Shown: positions 41,821 through 51,900 of the stretch, in pieces
How positions within the stretch are numbered: position 1 is the first letter of the stretch
Layout of the letters: each line of letters opens with the position of its first letter
The notes under the pieces: model-generated
Databases searched by the model: none
What the model was told of the DNA's origin: nothing
The model's input: only the letters and a program-made list of their open reading frames with translations
Assembly: GCA_023140195.1 (NCBI GenBank)
Contig: JAGLME010000018.1
Span: 228,621-292,620 of the forward strand
DNA from: Thermoplasmata archaeon
GTDB lineage: Archaea > Thermoplasmatota > Thermoplasmata > RBG-16-68-12 > SOIM01
Direction: 5' to 3'
Length of the DNA: 64,000 nt
Translations under genes and position numbers: made by a program

Positions 41821-44289
41821 CTAATCCTCTGGTGGTGGCAGAGAGCTCTCTTCCTTGGTTGACTGTTCCTTGCCAGATCTCATCATGGCCACGAGAATGA
41901 CTATCATCAGTACTATGACCACTATCAGCAGGATCGGGGTGTAGTCGAACGGATCCTCAGGCGGATCGGGTGCGACCGGCTCCAGATAATCAGCGATTCC
42001 GTTTCCATCTGAATCGATATCCGAGTTGTCGCCTATGCCATCGTTGTCAGTGTCGACATACTCGAACGGATTGAGCGGGAAGTCGTCCAGACTGTCGGGG
42101 ACCCCGTCCCCATCGTCATCCTCATCCAGTTGATTCCCAACGCGGTCACCATCGGTGTCTACGGATTCAGCTGAATATGTCGGGAAGGCATCCTGGTCAT
42201 CGTAGACTCCATCATTGTCATCGTCCGGATCGTACAGGTCAATGATCCCATCGCCGTCGGTGTCCTCGGGCTGGGATATCGCACTCAACGGATCGCTCCC
42301 AGCTTCCTCCTCGATCGAATCCGAGAAGCCGTCGTTATCATCGTCCTCGTCATACTGGTCTATGATCCCGTCCCCGTCATTGTCCGGGGGTGTCGACTGA
42401 GCGTTCTTCGGGTCACTGCCAGCCTCTTCCTCAATCAGGTCGGAGTATCCGTCATCATCATCGTCCTCGTCGTACTGGTCGATTATGCCGTCACCATCGG
42501 TGTCCACTGGAATTGAGTTTGGATCCTTGGGATCGCTCCCAGCTTCCTCCTCAACCACATCTGAGTATCCGTCATTGTCATCATCGTCGTCGTACACATC
42601 GGGGACCCCGTCACCATCGGTGTCAAGCGGTATCGAGTTCGGATCCTTGGGATCGCTCCCGAGCTGATTCTCCAGGTCATCAGTGTATCCGTCGTCATCG
42701 TCATCGTTGTCCGCGTTGTCGCCTACACCATCACCGTCCGTGTCCACCCATTCGTCGGGATTGCGTGGGAACTCGTCCTCAGGATCATTGACCCCATCAT
42801 TGTCATCGTCAGGGTCAGCGTTGTCTCCGATCCCATCACCGTCCGCGTCAGATGATTCAGTCGGGTCGAGCGGGAATCGATCGATGATGTCTGGCACTCC
42901 GTCATTATCGTCATCGAAATCGCTCATGTCGCCCACACCATCTCCGTCCGAATCGAAGTCAGGTGCATTGGCGATGGCATGGGACCAGGGAGATTCGTTG
43001 GGCACATAGTCCTCAGCTGAGGCGCGGTAGAAGTAGGTGAGACCATTGCCCAAGCCAGTATCTACATAGTACTCGGTACCCGCCGGGATCTGGTCTGCCA
43101 GCACGTAGGTGATCGCATCCATGCTCCGGTAGAGGTTATAGAACGTAAGATCGGGTTCGGTGTTCGCGTCCCACGAAATGTTGAGAGAGTTGCCTGAAGG
43201 CACCAAATCAACCGAAAGTCCCGTCGGAGTCTCCGGAGGCGTTGTGTCGATGACCGTGACGATCTCACTTCGCTCGTTGTTGGTAGTCACGTTTTCGAGC
43301 GGAATTGGAGGGACTCTTATCGTAATGTTATAGGACCCGTCGACCATGGGAGTCCAAGGGAATGAGACGACCGTTCCATTCCTTGATGCCAGACTGGGCA
43401 CAATCACATCGCCTGCAGGGATTCCGTTCACAAGGAAGTTCACTATGAATCCAGTTTCCTCGTTCAAGCCGAAGTTCTTTATTGTCGCATTAACCGTTAC
43501 CGTTTGAGTTCTTTCGTTAACGTCAGGGACATCCAATCCGACAACAGCGATATCGTGGTCATGTCTCGTGGGCATATATGCAATGAAGTTCTCGAGTATG
43601 GGAGAGCGCCCTCCGTTATATGCCCATTCAAGAGTTTGCATAGTCGCCAATACGGTCCCCTTTCCGAAGAAGATCTCGACCCCCACGGGATCGCCAGACG
43701 CTTCGTCAGACAACAGAACATCATATGGAGACGAAATATCCCTGACCAAACCGTGTGAGGAGTAGAACCAATTATCCAGCTCGTCATCTGTGATCGCGTT
43801 CGGGATGGTGACAATGTCGTGACCGGGGTCAACAATCGCTACGCCGTCAACCAAGTCCATCTCGGAAGTGAAACCTCCCGGCATGTAAATACCTGACCAG
43901 TCCTCAGAGGTGTAAGCCGCCATGTGCATCTCGAACACACCTCCGGTGAGCAACCAACTCTCCAACCGGGGTCTGTCATTCGCTATGGCCTGATAGAATG
44001 AGTTAGGCTGAGCCGAGCCAATGACCAACTTCTTGTAGTTGCTCAATACAACAGAGCCGAAATCGGCCGAGGTATAGGTGTCATAAGAAATGCCAACCGC
44101 GCCCATTGCGTTCTCATTGCTCAGGGTACCCCAGGGATCCCAGTCTCTGAAGTAGGCAATTCTCATTGGTAGGTCCGCCTTTACCTCCGAAGGCAGAACA
44201 ACGAATGCCGCTGCAACCATGGCAATCGCAAATACGATCACGAACAGTCGTCTCACTATCGCACCAAAACCCTTAAGAGATCTCTCCAT
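41821..44289 (-). CDS. Surface protein with CARDB, FN3-like and thrombospondin-3 type repeats
   Basis: 822 residues. N-terminal signal peptide (RLFVIVFAIAMVAAAFVVLPSEVKA). Residues about 40-280 look like an alpha/beta domain (RIAYFRDWDPWGTLSNENAMG and GGVFEMHMAAYTSED) that may be of the DUF4350 or glutamine-amidotransferase-like kind. A CARDB-like domain (VTVNATIKNFGLNEETGFIVNFLVNG) and an FN3-like domain follow, then a long series of Asp-rich calcium repeats (DTDGDGVGDNADNDDDDDG type), 12 or more, at about 440-770. A single C-terminal membrane helix (PILLIVVIVLMIVILVAMM) and short cytoplasmic tail end the protein. The calcium repeats probably stiffen a stalk. Strong SD (gaggagga). Confidence 0.86.
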   Translation of the reverse strand: MERSLKGFGAIVRRLFVIVFAIAMVAAAFVVLPSEVKADLPMRIAYFRDWDPWGTLSNENAMGAVGISYDTYTSADFGSVVLSNYKKLVIGSAQPNSFYQAIANDRPRLESWLLTGGVFEMHMAAYTSEDWSGIYMPGGFTSEMDLVDGVAIVDPGHDIVTIPNAITDDELDNWFYSSHGLVRDISSPYDVLLSDEASGDPVGVEIFFGKGTVLATMQTLEWAYNGGRSPILENFIAYMPTRHDHDIAVVGLDVPDVNERTQTVTVNATIKNFGLNEETGFIVNFLVNGIPAGDVIVPSLASRNGTVVSFPWTPMVDGSYNITIRVPPIPLENVTTNNERSEIVTVIDTTPPETPTGLSVDLVPSGNSLNISWDANTEPDLTFYNLYRSMDAITYVLADQIPAGTEYYVDTGLGNGLTYFYRASAEDYVPNESPWSHAIANAPDFDSDGDGVGDMSDFDDDNDGVPDIIDRFPLDPTESSDADGDGIGDNADPDDDNDGVNDPEDEFPRNPDEWVDTDGDGVGDNADNDDDDDGYTDDLENQLGSDPKDPNSIPLDTDGDGVPDVYDDDDDNDGYSDVVEEEAGSDPKDPNSIPVDTDGDGIIDQYDEDDDDDGYSDLIEEEAGSDPKNAQSTPPDNDGDGIIDQYDEDDDNDGFSDSIEEEAGSDPLSAISQPEDTDGDGIIDLYDPDDDNDGVYDDQDAFPTYSAESVDTDGDRVGNQLDEDDDGDGVPDSLDDFPLNPFEYVDTDNDGIGDNSDIDSDGNGIADYLEPVAPDPPEDPFDYTPILLIVVIVLMIVILVAMMRSGKEQSTKEESSLPPPED
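41990..42960 (-). repeat. Tandem Asp-rich calcium-repeat units in the surface protein gene
   Basis: The block encodes D-x-D-x-D-G-type repeats. Units of roughly 120 bp at about 42240-42720 share long stretches, such as GDPKDPNSIP and DGYSD segments, and are similar at the DNA level, which indicates local duplication. Confidence 0.75.
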
Positions 44290-44355
44290 GCACGTTCCTC
44301 CTCTAGAAGACGGTCATATCACACCCCATCTTCTCCACTGAGATACGAACATCTC

Positions 44356-44366
44356 GATTTAATGAT
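44356..44366 (-). promoter_or_regulatory. TATA box of the Asp-rich surface protein gene
   Basis: cattaaatcg on the minus strand, about 67-77 nt upstream of the ATG at 44289, ahead of gaggagga. Confidence 0.5.
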
Positions 44367-44397
44367 GTCGATGATGTGGATATGAGAATCAGGGCGA

Positions 44398-44482
44398 TGC
44401 GAGGGCGAGGATTTGAACCCCGGAACCACTTCTGGAACAGATCTTGAGTCTGTCGCCTTTGACCAGTCTTGGCTACCCTCGC
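44398..44482 (-). tRNA. tRNA-Leu (CAA)
   Basis: GCGAGGG/CCCTCGC acceptor stem, GCC...GGC D stem, anticodon stem ACAGA/TCTGT and loop CTCAAGA give anticodon CAA. The long variable arm (TCCAGAAGTGGTTC region) is that of a class II tRNA. The T arm is CGGGG-TTCAAAT-CCTCG with one G-U pair. Discriminator A. Confidence 0.93.
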
Positions 44483-44606
44483 GCGCCTTCAATTGAATGT
44501 GAATGGGCTATAATAAGATTATCAACACATGTCCAGACATCACAAACTGATAGATGTGGCCAACAAAAGAGAAAAGTTTGAATCACATCAGAACATTATC
44601 ATCTCG

Positions 44607-44996
44607 ATGCCCGAGTACCGCGTCCCAAAGGACGAAGAGATCTTGGAGGCGCTGAAGAGCATTTTCGTGCGGAGGAGGGTCGTTAACTCTCAGAGGGAGC
44701 TCAAACGGCTGGTCGAGAAGGAACTACGCTCGGACGAGAATTTCAAAGTGGGTGAGAGAAGGTTGAGGCAGATTGCTTTGGACTCTGACCTGGTAGACGT
44801 AGAGATACACTGCAGGGAAAGCCCAGAGAAGAGGCACGTCTCCAGATGCCCCGTATGCGATACAAAACTGAAGAAAGTCAAGAATCTCACCGTATTCGGC
44901 GGGACGGTGACGCTCGGTTTCAAATGCTCCAAATGCGCGTACTGGAGCGGGTTGAAGCGGAGAATCCCGATGCTCTATATTTTCACGAGGAGATAG
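44607..44996 (+). CDS. Zinc-ribbon protein upstream of the MBL-fold gene
   Basis: 129 residues from the ATG at 44607 (MPEYRVPKDEEILEALKSIF); the ORF-track ATG at 44529 lies about 20 nt from a TATA box (ctataataag near 44509), too close to be transcribed with a normal spacing. The N-terminal two thirds are helical, with a helix-turn-helix-like pattern (SQRELKRLVEKELR...FKVGERRLRQIALDSDLVDVEI), and a C-terminal zinc ribbon CPVCDTKLKK...FKCSKCAYW ends it. It is 1 nt from the next gene and probably co-transcribed. Confidence 0.7.
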   Translation: MPEYRVPKDEEILEALKSIFVRRRVVNSQRELKRLVEKELRSDENFKVGERRLRQIALDSDLVDVEIHCRESPEKRHVSRCPVCDTKLKKVKNLTVFGGTVTLGFKCSKCAYWSGLKRRIPMLYIFTRR

Positions 44997-44997
44997 A

Positions 44998-45957
44998 TTG
45001 GACGTATTTCTGGGGAACGGGATACATGTAAGGGATGGTATCAAGGAGATCGTCCTCGATCCGAAAAGGCCAACGCCGGCCGCCATTGTGAGCCACGCAC
45101 ACCTCGACCATCTGATACAGGGCGCATTGATGACTCCGGAGACGATGGAGATCATGAAGGTCAGAACTGGTCTGTCAGAGGGTGCTGTCCTGGGATATGG
45201 GGAAGAAATGGACTTCAACGGTTTCACCGTATCATTTCGGGAAGCTGGCCATGTGTTCGGATCTGCGATGGTCAGGATCAATGATGTCCTCTACACCGGT
45301 GACCTGAATCCCGAAGGCGGTCTCACGTGTGGGAAAGCCAAGGGCGAGAACTGCGACATACTCATCATCGAGGCCACTTACGGAAAACCGTCGTTTCGTT
45401 TCCCTCCCAAACAGGAGATTGAGAACGATCTGTTGAGCTGGGTCCAGACACAGTTGGAGGAGACGGCGGTAGCTATCGGCGCGTACGAGTTCGGAAAGGC
45501 CCAGGAGCTCATCGCCCTTATGAACAGGCTGGACCATGATGTGGTTGTTACGAAGAAAATCGCCGACATCGCGGATGTCTATCGTGCGAGCGGAATCCCA
45601 CTTGAGTACAAGAGGTTTGACGAACTCACGGACCAGGAGAGAAAGGAGCCGCATGTGTTCATTGTCACCAAAAGGAAGCTGAAGAGGCCCGTCAGCGGTG
45701 AGATGGTGGAGTTCAAGGACGGCGGTGGAAAGGCGTGCTATGTGTCTGGTTGGTGCGGGATCTACAACTACACTGGAAGTTATGACATTGATGCTCAGTT
45801 CCCGTTCAGCGACCACGGTGATTTCGACGCCTTGATGGGCTTCGTAGAGGATTGTTCACCGAACGTGGTCTACACCTGCCACGGCTCTTCAAGGGAACTT
45901 GCTGGTGAGATCAGGGACAATCTGGGCATCAGGGCCGAACCGGTGAAGAAACTTTGA
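44998..45957 (+). CDS. Metallo-beta-lactamase-fold protein (RNase/CPSF-like)
   Basis: 319 residues, starting with TTG 1 nt after the previous stop. The zinc-binding motif SHAHLDHLIQG (HxHxDH) is near residue 32; EAGHVFGSAMVRI, YTGDLNPEG and the late SDHGDFDALMGFV motif follow, with CHGSSRELA at the end. It lacks an identified KH domain, and is shorter than archaeal CPSF-like proteins of 630 residues. Members of this family are RNA endo/exonucleases or mRNA 3'-end processing factors; DNA or small-molecule targets are possible. Confidence 0.85.
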   Translation: MDVFLGNGIHVRDGIKEIVLDPKRPTPAAIVSHAHLDHLIQGALMTPETMEIMKVRTGLSEGAVLGYGEEMDFNGFTVSFREAGHVFGSAMVRINDVLYTGDLNPEGGLTCGKAKGENCDILIIEATYGKPSFRFPPKQEIENDLLSWVQTQLEETAVAIGAYEFGKAQELIALMNRLDHDVVVTKKIADIADVYRASGIPLEYKRFDELTDQERKEPHVFIVTKRKLKRPVSGEMVEFKDGGGKACYVSGWCGIYNYTGSYDIDAQFPFSDHGDFDALMGFVEDCSPNVVYTCHGSSRELAGEIRDNLGIRAEPVKKL

Positions 45958-45958
45958 G

Positions 45959-46387
45959 ATGGTCATTATGAAATCTGGTGAGGATAAGAGCTTGATTGTT
46001 GTCAAGCTGGAGGACGGGGAAGACCTTTTTGAATCGCTTGGAGCCGTCATTGGGAAGCATGGAATTGAGAGCGGAATCGTCCTGACCGGGATCGGCATGT
46101 TGCGCAACTTCGTGCTGGGATATTTCGACGGCGAGGTGTATCAGAAGAAGGAGTTCAAGAACGCCTGCGAACTCGTATCTCTTCAAGGAAGCATCACGAC
46201 CGGGAAGGAAACCGTGGTCCATCTGCACGCCTCACTTGCGGATGAGAGCAACAACGTCATCGGCGGACATCTGTTTCAGGCGGAAGTCTGCACGTTGAAC
46301 GAGATTGTCTTGAGGAGGCTCAACGACCTCACCCTCATTCGCAAAGAGAATCCTGTCACAGGGCTAAAGGAGCTCGACATTCTCTGA
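45959..46387 (+). CDS. PPC/DUF296 domain protein
   Basis: 142 residues, all of one PPC (DUF296) domain: FESLGAVIGKHGIESGIVLTGIGMLRNFVLGYFDG near the start and VVHLHASLADESNNVIGGHLFQAEVCTLNEIVLRRL in the core. This fold forms trimers in Archaea and bacteria, and is part of AT-hook proteins in plants. The role in Archaea is unclear. It starts just after the MBL gene, and its end overlaps the convergent MFS gene by 24 bases. A second ATG at 45968 is possible. Confidence 0.86.
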   Translation: MVIMKSGEDKSLIVVKLEDGEDLFESLGAVIGKHGIESGIVLTGIGMLRNFVLGYFDGEVYQKKEFKNACELVSLQGSITTGKETVVHLHASLADESNNVIGGHLFQAEVCTLNEIVLRRLNDLTLIRKENPVTGLKELDIL

Positions 46388-47482
46388 CTTCCGATTCCTT
46401 CGAGCGGACAGCCAGAATCCTAAGAATGATATTATCGCCATCACCGTGGCAACGTACATCGTCCATCTGTATGCATCTAGCTGAGCCACGCCCATGGACA
46501 GGGCGACTACCACGACCGATCCGCCGATCAAAGGTCCGATTATCGCACAAATGCTCATGACAGAATTCAGAAGTCCTGTCGAGGTTGCCCTCTCAACGTT
46601 CCTCTCCATAACGAACTTGAGGGAACCCACGTAAAGGGTGGCCCACGAGACACCAAGGAGGATCTGTGTTGGGAACATCTCTGTGAAGTTCCTGGCAAAT
46701 GTGAATGTAACGAAGGTCAGAGCTGATACCAGCAGTCCAAAGGTTACCAGCCTTGAGGACTCGAACCTGTCGGTGAACTGCATTACGACGAACTGCGTTC
46801 CGGTGTTCACGACATAGAGTATCCCGACGGCAAAGAGGTCCATCCCGAGATCGAGAAGGAACAACGGGAATATCACCCAAATCGCATGTGCTCCCGTATG
46901 CCTCACGAGCACTGCCATATACACGGACAGATTCCTCTTGATGACCTTCCGGGGGAAGAAGGGGACCTTGAGCTTCACCTCAGGGACCGGTGTGAGAAGC
47001 AGAGCGACCAGGAATGCCACGAACAGGAACACAGAAGAGAGCAGGAAGATCGCCCAGAAGAGGGCAAGGTAACCGGCCAATGCCGAACCAATACCCCATC
47101 CAAGCGCACCGAACGACGCGAACTTGCCGATCTTTCGTTGAGAATCATACACGTATGCATACATCGCGGAGGGGAAGACGCCGACCGCAAGCCCCACGAG
47201 GACTCTGGTCAATGCCAGAGTGACGATGTCTTGAGCAAGGACCTGTGTCGCAGATGCGAGAGCGCTCAACAGAAGGCCGGCCTGCAGGATCCTTCTACGC
47301 CCATAGACATCCGCCCATCGTCCGAAGACGTAACTGGAGACTAGCAGGGCAAGGGAGAAGAGTGCTATCACCACGCCAAGCTGGAACTCGTTCACTCCGA
47401 TATCCCTGGCGAAAACGGGAATGAAGAAGATGGAAGCAAAGACCCCGGCATTTGAAAAGAACTGAATCGTGGTCGGTTTCAC
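46364..47482 (-). CDS. MFS transporter
   Basis: About 372 residues from a GTG at 47482; the ORF runs to a TTG at 47506. A TATA-like cataagtt about 30 nt upstream supports the GTG. Twelve hydrophobic segments and the MFS loop motif GRWADVYGRRRILQ between helices 2 and 3 identify a major facilitator. Helix 1 begins FFSNAGVFASIFFIPVFARDIG. No substrate can be named; drug or sugar exporter families share this N-terminus. It overlaps by 24 bases with the convergent PPC gene. Confidence 0.88.
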   Translation of the reverse strand: MKPTTIQFFSNAGVFASIFFIPVFARDIGVNEFQLGVVIALFSLALLVSSYVFGRWADVYGRRRILQAGLLLSALASATQVLAQDIVTLALTRVLVGLAVGVFPSAMYAYVYDSQRKIGKFASFGALGWGIGSALAGYLALFWAIFLLSSVFLFVAFLVALLLTPVPEVKLKVPFFPRKVIKRNLSVYMAVLVRHTGAHAIWVIFPLFLLDLGMDLFAVGILYVVNTGTQFVVMQFTDRFESSRLVTFGLLVSALTFVTFTFARNFTEMFPTQILLGVSWATLYVGSLKFVMERNVERATSTGLLNSVMSICAIIGPLIGGSVVVVALSMGVAQLDAYRWTMYVATVMAIISFLGFWLSARRNRKSENVELL

Positions 47483-47573
47483 GCATGTGCAATACCGGAT
47501 TCCCAAAAGAACTTATGGCTATGGGTCAAAGATCAGGGATGCAAAACCCAAAAAAACGGGAGATCGAAATCTC

Positions 47574-47786
47574 CTACCAATCAAGTCTCTCCAGCTTTCT
47601 ATCTGCCTTCGTCTTCTTCCGGAACCGCCTGTAGTGGTCCTTGCACACATGGACGCGCCTTGAGCCAGGAACCTTGACATCACTGACCGCCTTGGAGAAC
47701 TTCTTCCCTGCCACCGATCGCAAGGCGGGGTTTGTGCAACCAATGACATCGCATTCGCCTTCTTCGTCGTCCTTTCTCGGCGCCAT
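47574..47786 (-). CDS. Small basic protein with CxxC/CxxH-type putative zinc site
   Basis: 70 residues. Residues 13-17 (CDVIGC) and 48-52 (CKDHYRRF) supply Cys/Cys and Cys/His pairs that could bind zinc; the rest is basic (KKTKADRKLER). A TATA-like cttttaatagg lies about 30 nt upstream of the ATG. I do not recognise the family, but size, charge and promoter suggest a real gene, possibly nucleic-acid-binding. Confidence 0.72.
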   Translation of the reverse strand: MAPRKDDEEGECDVIGCTNPALRSVAGKKFSKAVSDVKVPGSRRVHVCKDHYRRFRKKTKADRKLERLDW

Positions 47787-47868
47787 GGAAAGTCAAATCC
47801 CGACTCCCTATTAAAAGATAACCCGTTTCCAATAACGTTTTTACTCGTCACCGCAATCACCCGTCCGG

Positions 47869-48948
47869 ATGAACTACAGGGGAATCATGGACATTGACAC
47901 GACCAACCAGCTTCGCAACCGAACTTGGTGGTGGTGGTGGTGGGTCTTCTTCTTCAAGAATCAGGATGAACCCAACAGGACGAAACAAATGGTGGTTCTC
48001 TGGGGCACCAGGAACTGCAAAAAGGTCTTGGTTAACGACCATCCGTGGTCAAGAAAGAGCGATATTCAGAAAGAACCCGGGGTGGTCTCGGCGTACGGCA
48101 TGACGGCATCCTGGTACTTCGACGGGAAGACCATGATGGACCCTCTCTTCATAGATGACGGGCCGATGACGAGCACCTGGTCCCCGGGAAGGAGGGAGTT
48201 GAGCCTTGCCGGAAAAGGTCACTATGTCTTTTCAGGAGAGGATGACACCAACAAGGTCACCATCGCGAGAAAGGACATGAACATCGAGATCGACATGAGA
48301 CCCTGGACCGACTTCTTGACCGATGTAGCTCCCACCGGAAAGGAGTACTTCATGCATCTGAGCTACGCCATGCACAAGATAAGGGGAAGCAAGGCCAGAG
48401 GACACATATCCATTGGGAACAGAGACGAGGAGGTTGAAGGGACCGCTTACTTCCAGAAGGTCCGCATAAACTCACCGACAACACCCTGGTACTGGGGTGT
48501 TTTTCATTCGGAGACAGGGTCCTTCATAGATTACTTCATGCCCCACATCGGCCCACCCGTGTTCCGGAGGACCGAGAGGCACTCCAGCAGGCTGGACTGG
48601 GGGGAGAGGATTCTGTCCAAGAGCTGGCGGTTCTATGATGCTCAGGAAGGAATACTTCACACCATCCATAACATCAGGATGAGGAAACGCTATGAGAACG
48701 ACTTACCTATCTTCATGCTCAGCGGGGATGACGGGGACAAGAAGTTCGAGATGGAGATGGAATCGTATTCGCGTGCATACTGGAGGATACAGCAACCATT
48801 TCTGAGGATATTCAACACAGTGCTTTACTACAACGAGTACCCTGTCAACGTTACGAAGTTCAGTTTCGAGTCACCCAACACCAAGAGGACCTTGGAGGAC
48901 CTGGAACCGATCGTGGGCAACTGCGAGCATGCCTGGGGAATCGTCTAG
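47869..48948 (+). CDS. Unrecognised beta-rich protein with an N-terminal poly-Trp tract
   Basis: 359 residues. Residues 19-24 are six consecutive tryptophans (NRTWWWWWWVFFFKN) coded by six TGG triplets in a row. The rest is beta-rich with many Trp, Asp and Gly (DDGPMTSTWSPGRRELSLAGKGHYVFSG), and the pattern SPTTPWYWGVFHSETGSFIDYF is reminiscent of lipocalin-like CrtC/AttH hydratases. That link is weak and I have not assigned it. No signal peptide or membrane helix. Tail-to-tail overlap of 4 bases with the giant Ig-like protein gene. Confidence 0.7.
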   Translation: MNYRGIMDIDTTNQLRNRTWWWWWWVFFFKNQDEPNRTKQMVVLWGTRNCKKVLVNDHPWSRKSDIQKEPGVVSAYGMTASWYFDGKTMMDPLFIDDGPMTSTWSPGRRELSLAGKGHYVFSGEDDTNKVTIARKDMNIEIDMRPWTDFLTDVAPTGKEYFMHLSYAMHKIRGSKARGHISIGNRDEEVEGTAYFQKVRINSPTTPWYWGVFHSETGSFIDYFMPHIGPPVFRRTERHSSRLDWGERILSKSWRFYDAQEGILHTIHNIRMRKRYENDLPIFMLSGDDGDKKFEMEMESYSRAYWRIQQPFLRIFNTVLYYNEYPVNVTKFSFESPNTKRTLEDLEPIVGNCEHAWGIV

Positions 48949-51900
48949 TCCTCTTCGTCCAGGAATTCGCTCCCTTCTTCTGGAACAGGCTCTTCCTCGA
49001 ATTCCAGATCATCGATAGGCGGAGGAACTTCCTCTTCCTCCGGAACCGGCTCTTCGTAGAACTCCTCTGGTTGCTCGGGCTCCAACATCTCTTCCTCGGC
49101 CGGCTTTTTCTTCCTGAGTACGAAGAACAACAGCAGACTTATGATGACTGCCAGTAAGATTATTAGCAACAGCCAAAGCCAGGTGAGATCAGCTGCTCCA
49201 TCATCCGACGGAGGTGTCACGGGTTCTGTCTCGGTCGTGAAGGTGAATGTGTAAGTTCCTAATGCGTTCCCCGCAAGGTCCTCGGCATCGGTGATTGTGA
49301 CGGTGTATTCGGTGTCGTATTCCAAGTCTTCGAGAGGAGTTATCACAAGAGTGTTGCCATCCCAGCTCTCACTGAATGAGATGCTGTCCAGATCAACGTC
49401 GACCGAGGCCTCGTTCATGGGCTCATCGAATTCGATCTCAATCACGGGGACATCGACCGCAACATCGGTATCTTCGTCGTCAGGTGTCGTGCCGATCACT
49501 GAAGGCGGTGTGATATCCACAACAGGTGGTTGATCCTCCGTCTGGAAGTTGAAGGTGTAGCTGTCCCCGCCGGTTCCGTCGCTGTTCCCGTCGAGGAAGT
49601 TGCCGATCACGTCGGTCGCGATCGACCCATCGAGAGTGACAATGTATGTGGTGGTGTACGCGAGGTCGGTGGTTGGATTGAACTCCATTGTTCTGTTGCC
49701 GTTGGACCAGGTGATTGCCCCGTCTACAGAAGTCCAGGTCGTTGTCAGATCGGTGTAGTTGAATGAGGATACAACACTTGCTGTGTCCATGGGTTCGTCG
49801 AAAGTGAGGGTGATGTTGGTTGCTATGGATATGCCAGTTCCCGTGGGAGTTCCAGACGCTGTTGGCGGTGTGGTATCCGCAACTATGTTGATTGTCGCGA
49901 AATCTCCGGTGATGTTGCAGTTCGGCATGACATCGCAGCCGTAAACCCACACTTCATATGGACCGATTGCCCAACCTGCTGTATCCACAGTCTCGTTCAC
50001 CCCTTCAGATATGAAATTGAAGGCCCCATCAGTCGGGTTCATCAGCGTACTTGGCCAGTTGTCCTGACCGATCGTGAAGTTCGCCCCGCCAATGTTGGAT
50101 CCGCCCGTTGTGGAATCGTCGATATCTGCGGTCAGGACCACTATGGCACCAGCCGTCACTGTGACGCTTGGTCCACCATCCACGAATACATTCGAGATCT
50201 CTGGAGGTAGATTGTCTACCATAATTGTCAGAGTAGCGCTATTTTGGCATGTGGCGTTGCGATTATCGAGTACATCTCGTGCGTTGACGCAGATAAAATG
50301 GTCACCCGGCGTCCAAGCAGTAGTGTCAATGGTAATATTCACTCCCTCGGTCGGATTGTCAAAGGTTCCGTCACTTGGGTACATTGGGTTTCCGGGCCAA
50401 GCAGCTCCTTGTTCCACCCAGTATGCGTCCCAGATGTCACTGCCACCGGTCACGGAATCGTCCACGTCCGCGTCCAGTCTAACGAGGGTTCCAGCAGTTA
50501 CCGAAACGCTGGCCGTTCCATTCAGGAAGACGTTCCACACATCCGGCATCACGTCGTCCACAATCGTCAGAGTTGCACAACTTCCCGTCATGTTGTAGTT
50601 CGGAGGAATGACCTGATCCCAGCCGTACACGCAGTAGTCGTACACCCCTGCCACAGTCGGAGTTGGTATGGTCAGATCTACATCTTCCGCCGTGTCATTG
50701 AATGTCCCGTCCATCGGGTTCATCGGTGTTCCAGGCCAGTTGTCAGCCGGAGTGGTGTAGTTGGCGCCGCCAATAGCTGTGCCGCCGGTTGAAGTATCAT
50801 CGATCAGTGCCGTGAGCCAGATCGTGGCGGGCAAAGTAGAGATCTGGTATGTTTGGGTTGGTTGTCCATCTATCAGTACATTATTGATCTCTGGGGGTTG
50901 GAAGTCACATACAGTGATGTTAATTGTTGCGAAGGCCGTGGAAGTTATGTTGTAATTGGGAATCGAATCCCAGCCGTAGACATGGAGGTCGAAGGGCCCG
51001 CAGTTCCATCCAGTAGTGTCCACCAGAGCAGTTACGTCTTCGGATACATCATCTCCCCAACTCCCGTCCACTGCGAACATCCCCACACCCGGCCAAGCCG
51101 CAAAGCTCATGGTGTAGTTCGCGAACATTATGTTGGACCCACCAGTCAGTGTGTCGTTCACAGTGGCATTTAGGGTAACGATAGTCCCTGCCGCCACATT
51201 GACCAATGCGAGACCGTTCACTGTGACGCTATGGACCTCAGGCGGCATGCTCTCCCCAACGATGTTGATTGTCGCGAAATTTCCGGTGATGTTGCAGTTC
51301 GGTATGACATCGCAGCCGTAAACCCACACTTCATATGAGCCGATTGCCCAACCTGTTGTGTCCACCATCCCGATCACATCTTCAGTTATGGAATCGAAGG
51401 TCCCGTCCGTTGGGTTCATAAGGAAACCTGGCCAGTTGTCCTGACCGATCGTGTAGTTCGCCCAGCCAATGCTGGATCCACCCGCTGCAGAATCGTCGAT
51501 ATTCGCGGTCAGTACCACTATGGCACCGGCAGTCACCGGGACACTCGCAACACCATCCACGAGAACATTGTTTATCTCTGGAGGCTGAAGGTCGGCAGAG
51601 GTGATGTTCAAAGTGGCGAAGTCGCCGGTAGTGTTGCATTTGGCCACGGCATCGCATCCATATACCCAGATCTCGTAAGAGCCGACCAACCATCCTGTGG
51701 TGTCAATGCCATCGATAACGATCTCAACGGGAGAGTCAAAGGGTGGGGTTTGGGGGAACATCGGACTGCTAGGCCAATTCGCCATACCGACGGTCCGGTT
51801 AGCACTGGCGATGTTGGAATTCCCTGTCAGAGTGTCATTCAGGAGGGCAGCGAGACCCACAAGGGTTCCACCTGTTACGGTCCTGAACTTCACGCCGTCC

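Noticed and set aside
41814-41823. 10-bp palindrome TAGTGCACTA
   Set aside because: It overlaps the stop codon of the Asp-rich surface protein gene; short palindromes of this size occur by chance.
42240-42960. CRISPR-like regular repeats
   Set aside because: The repeats are in-frame Asp-rich protein repeats of the surface protein gene, without spacers.
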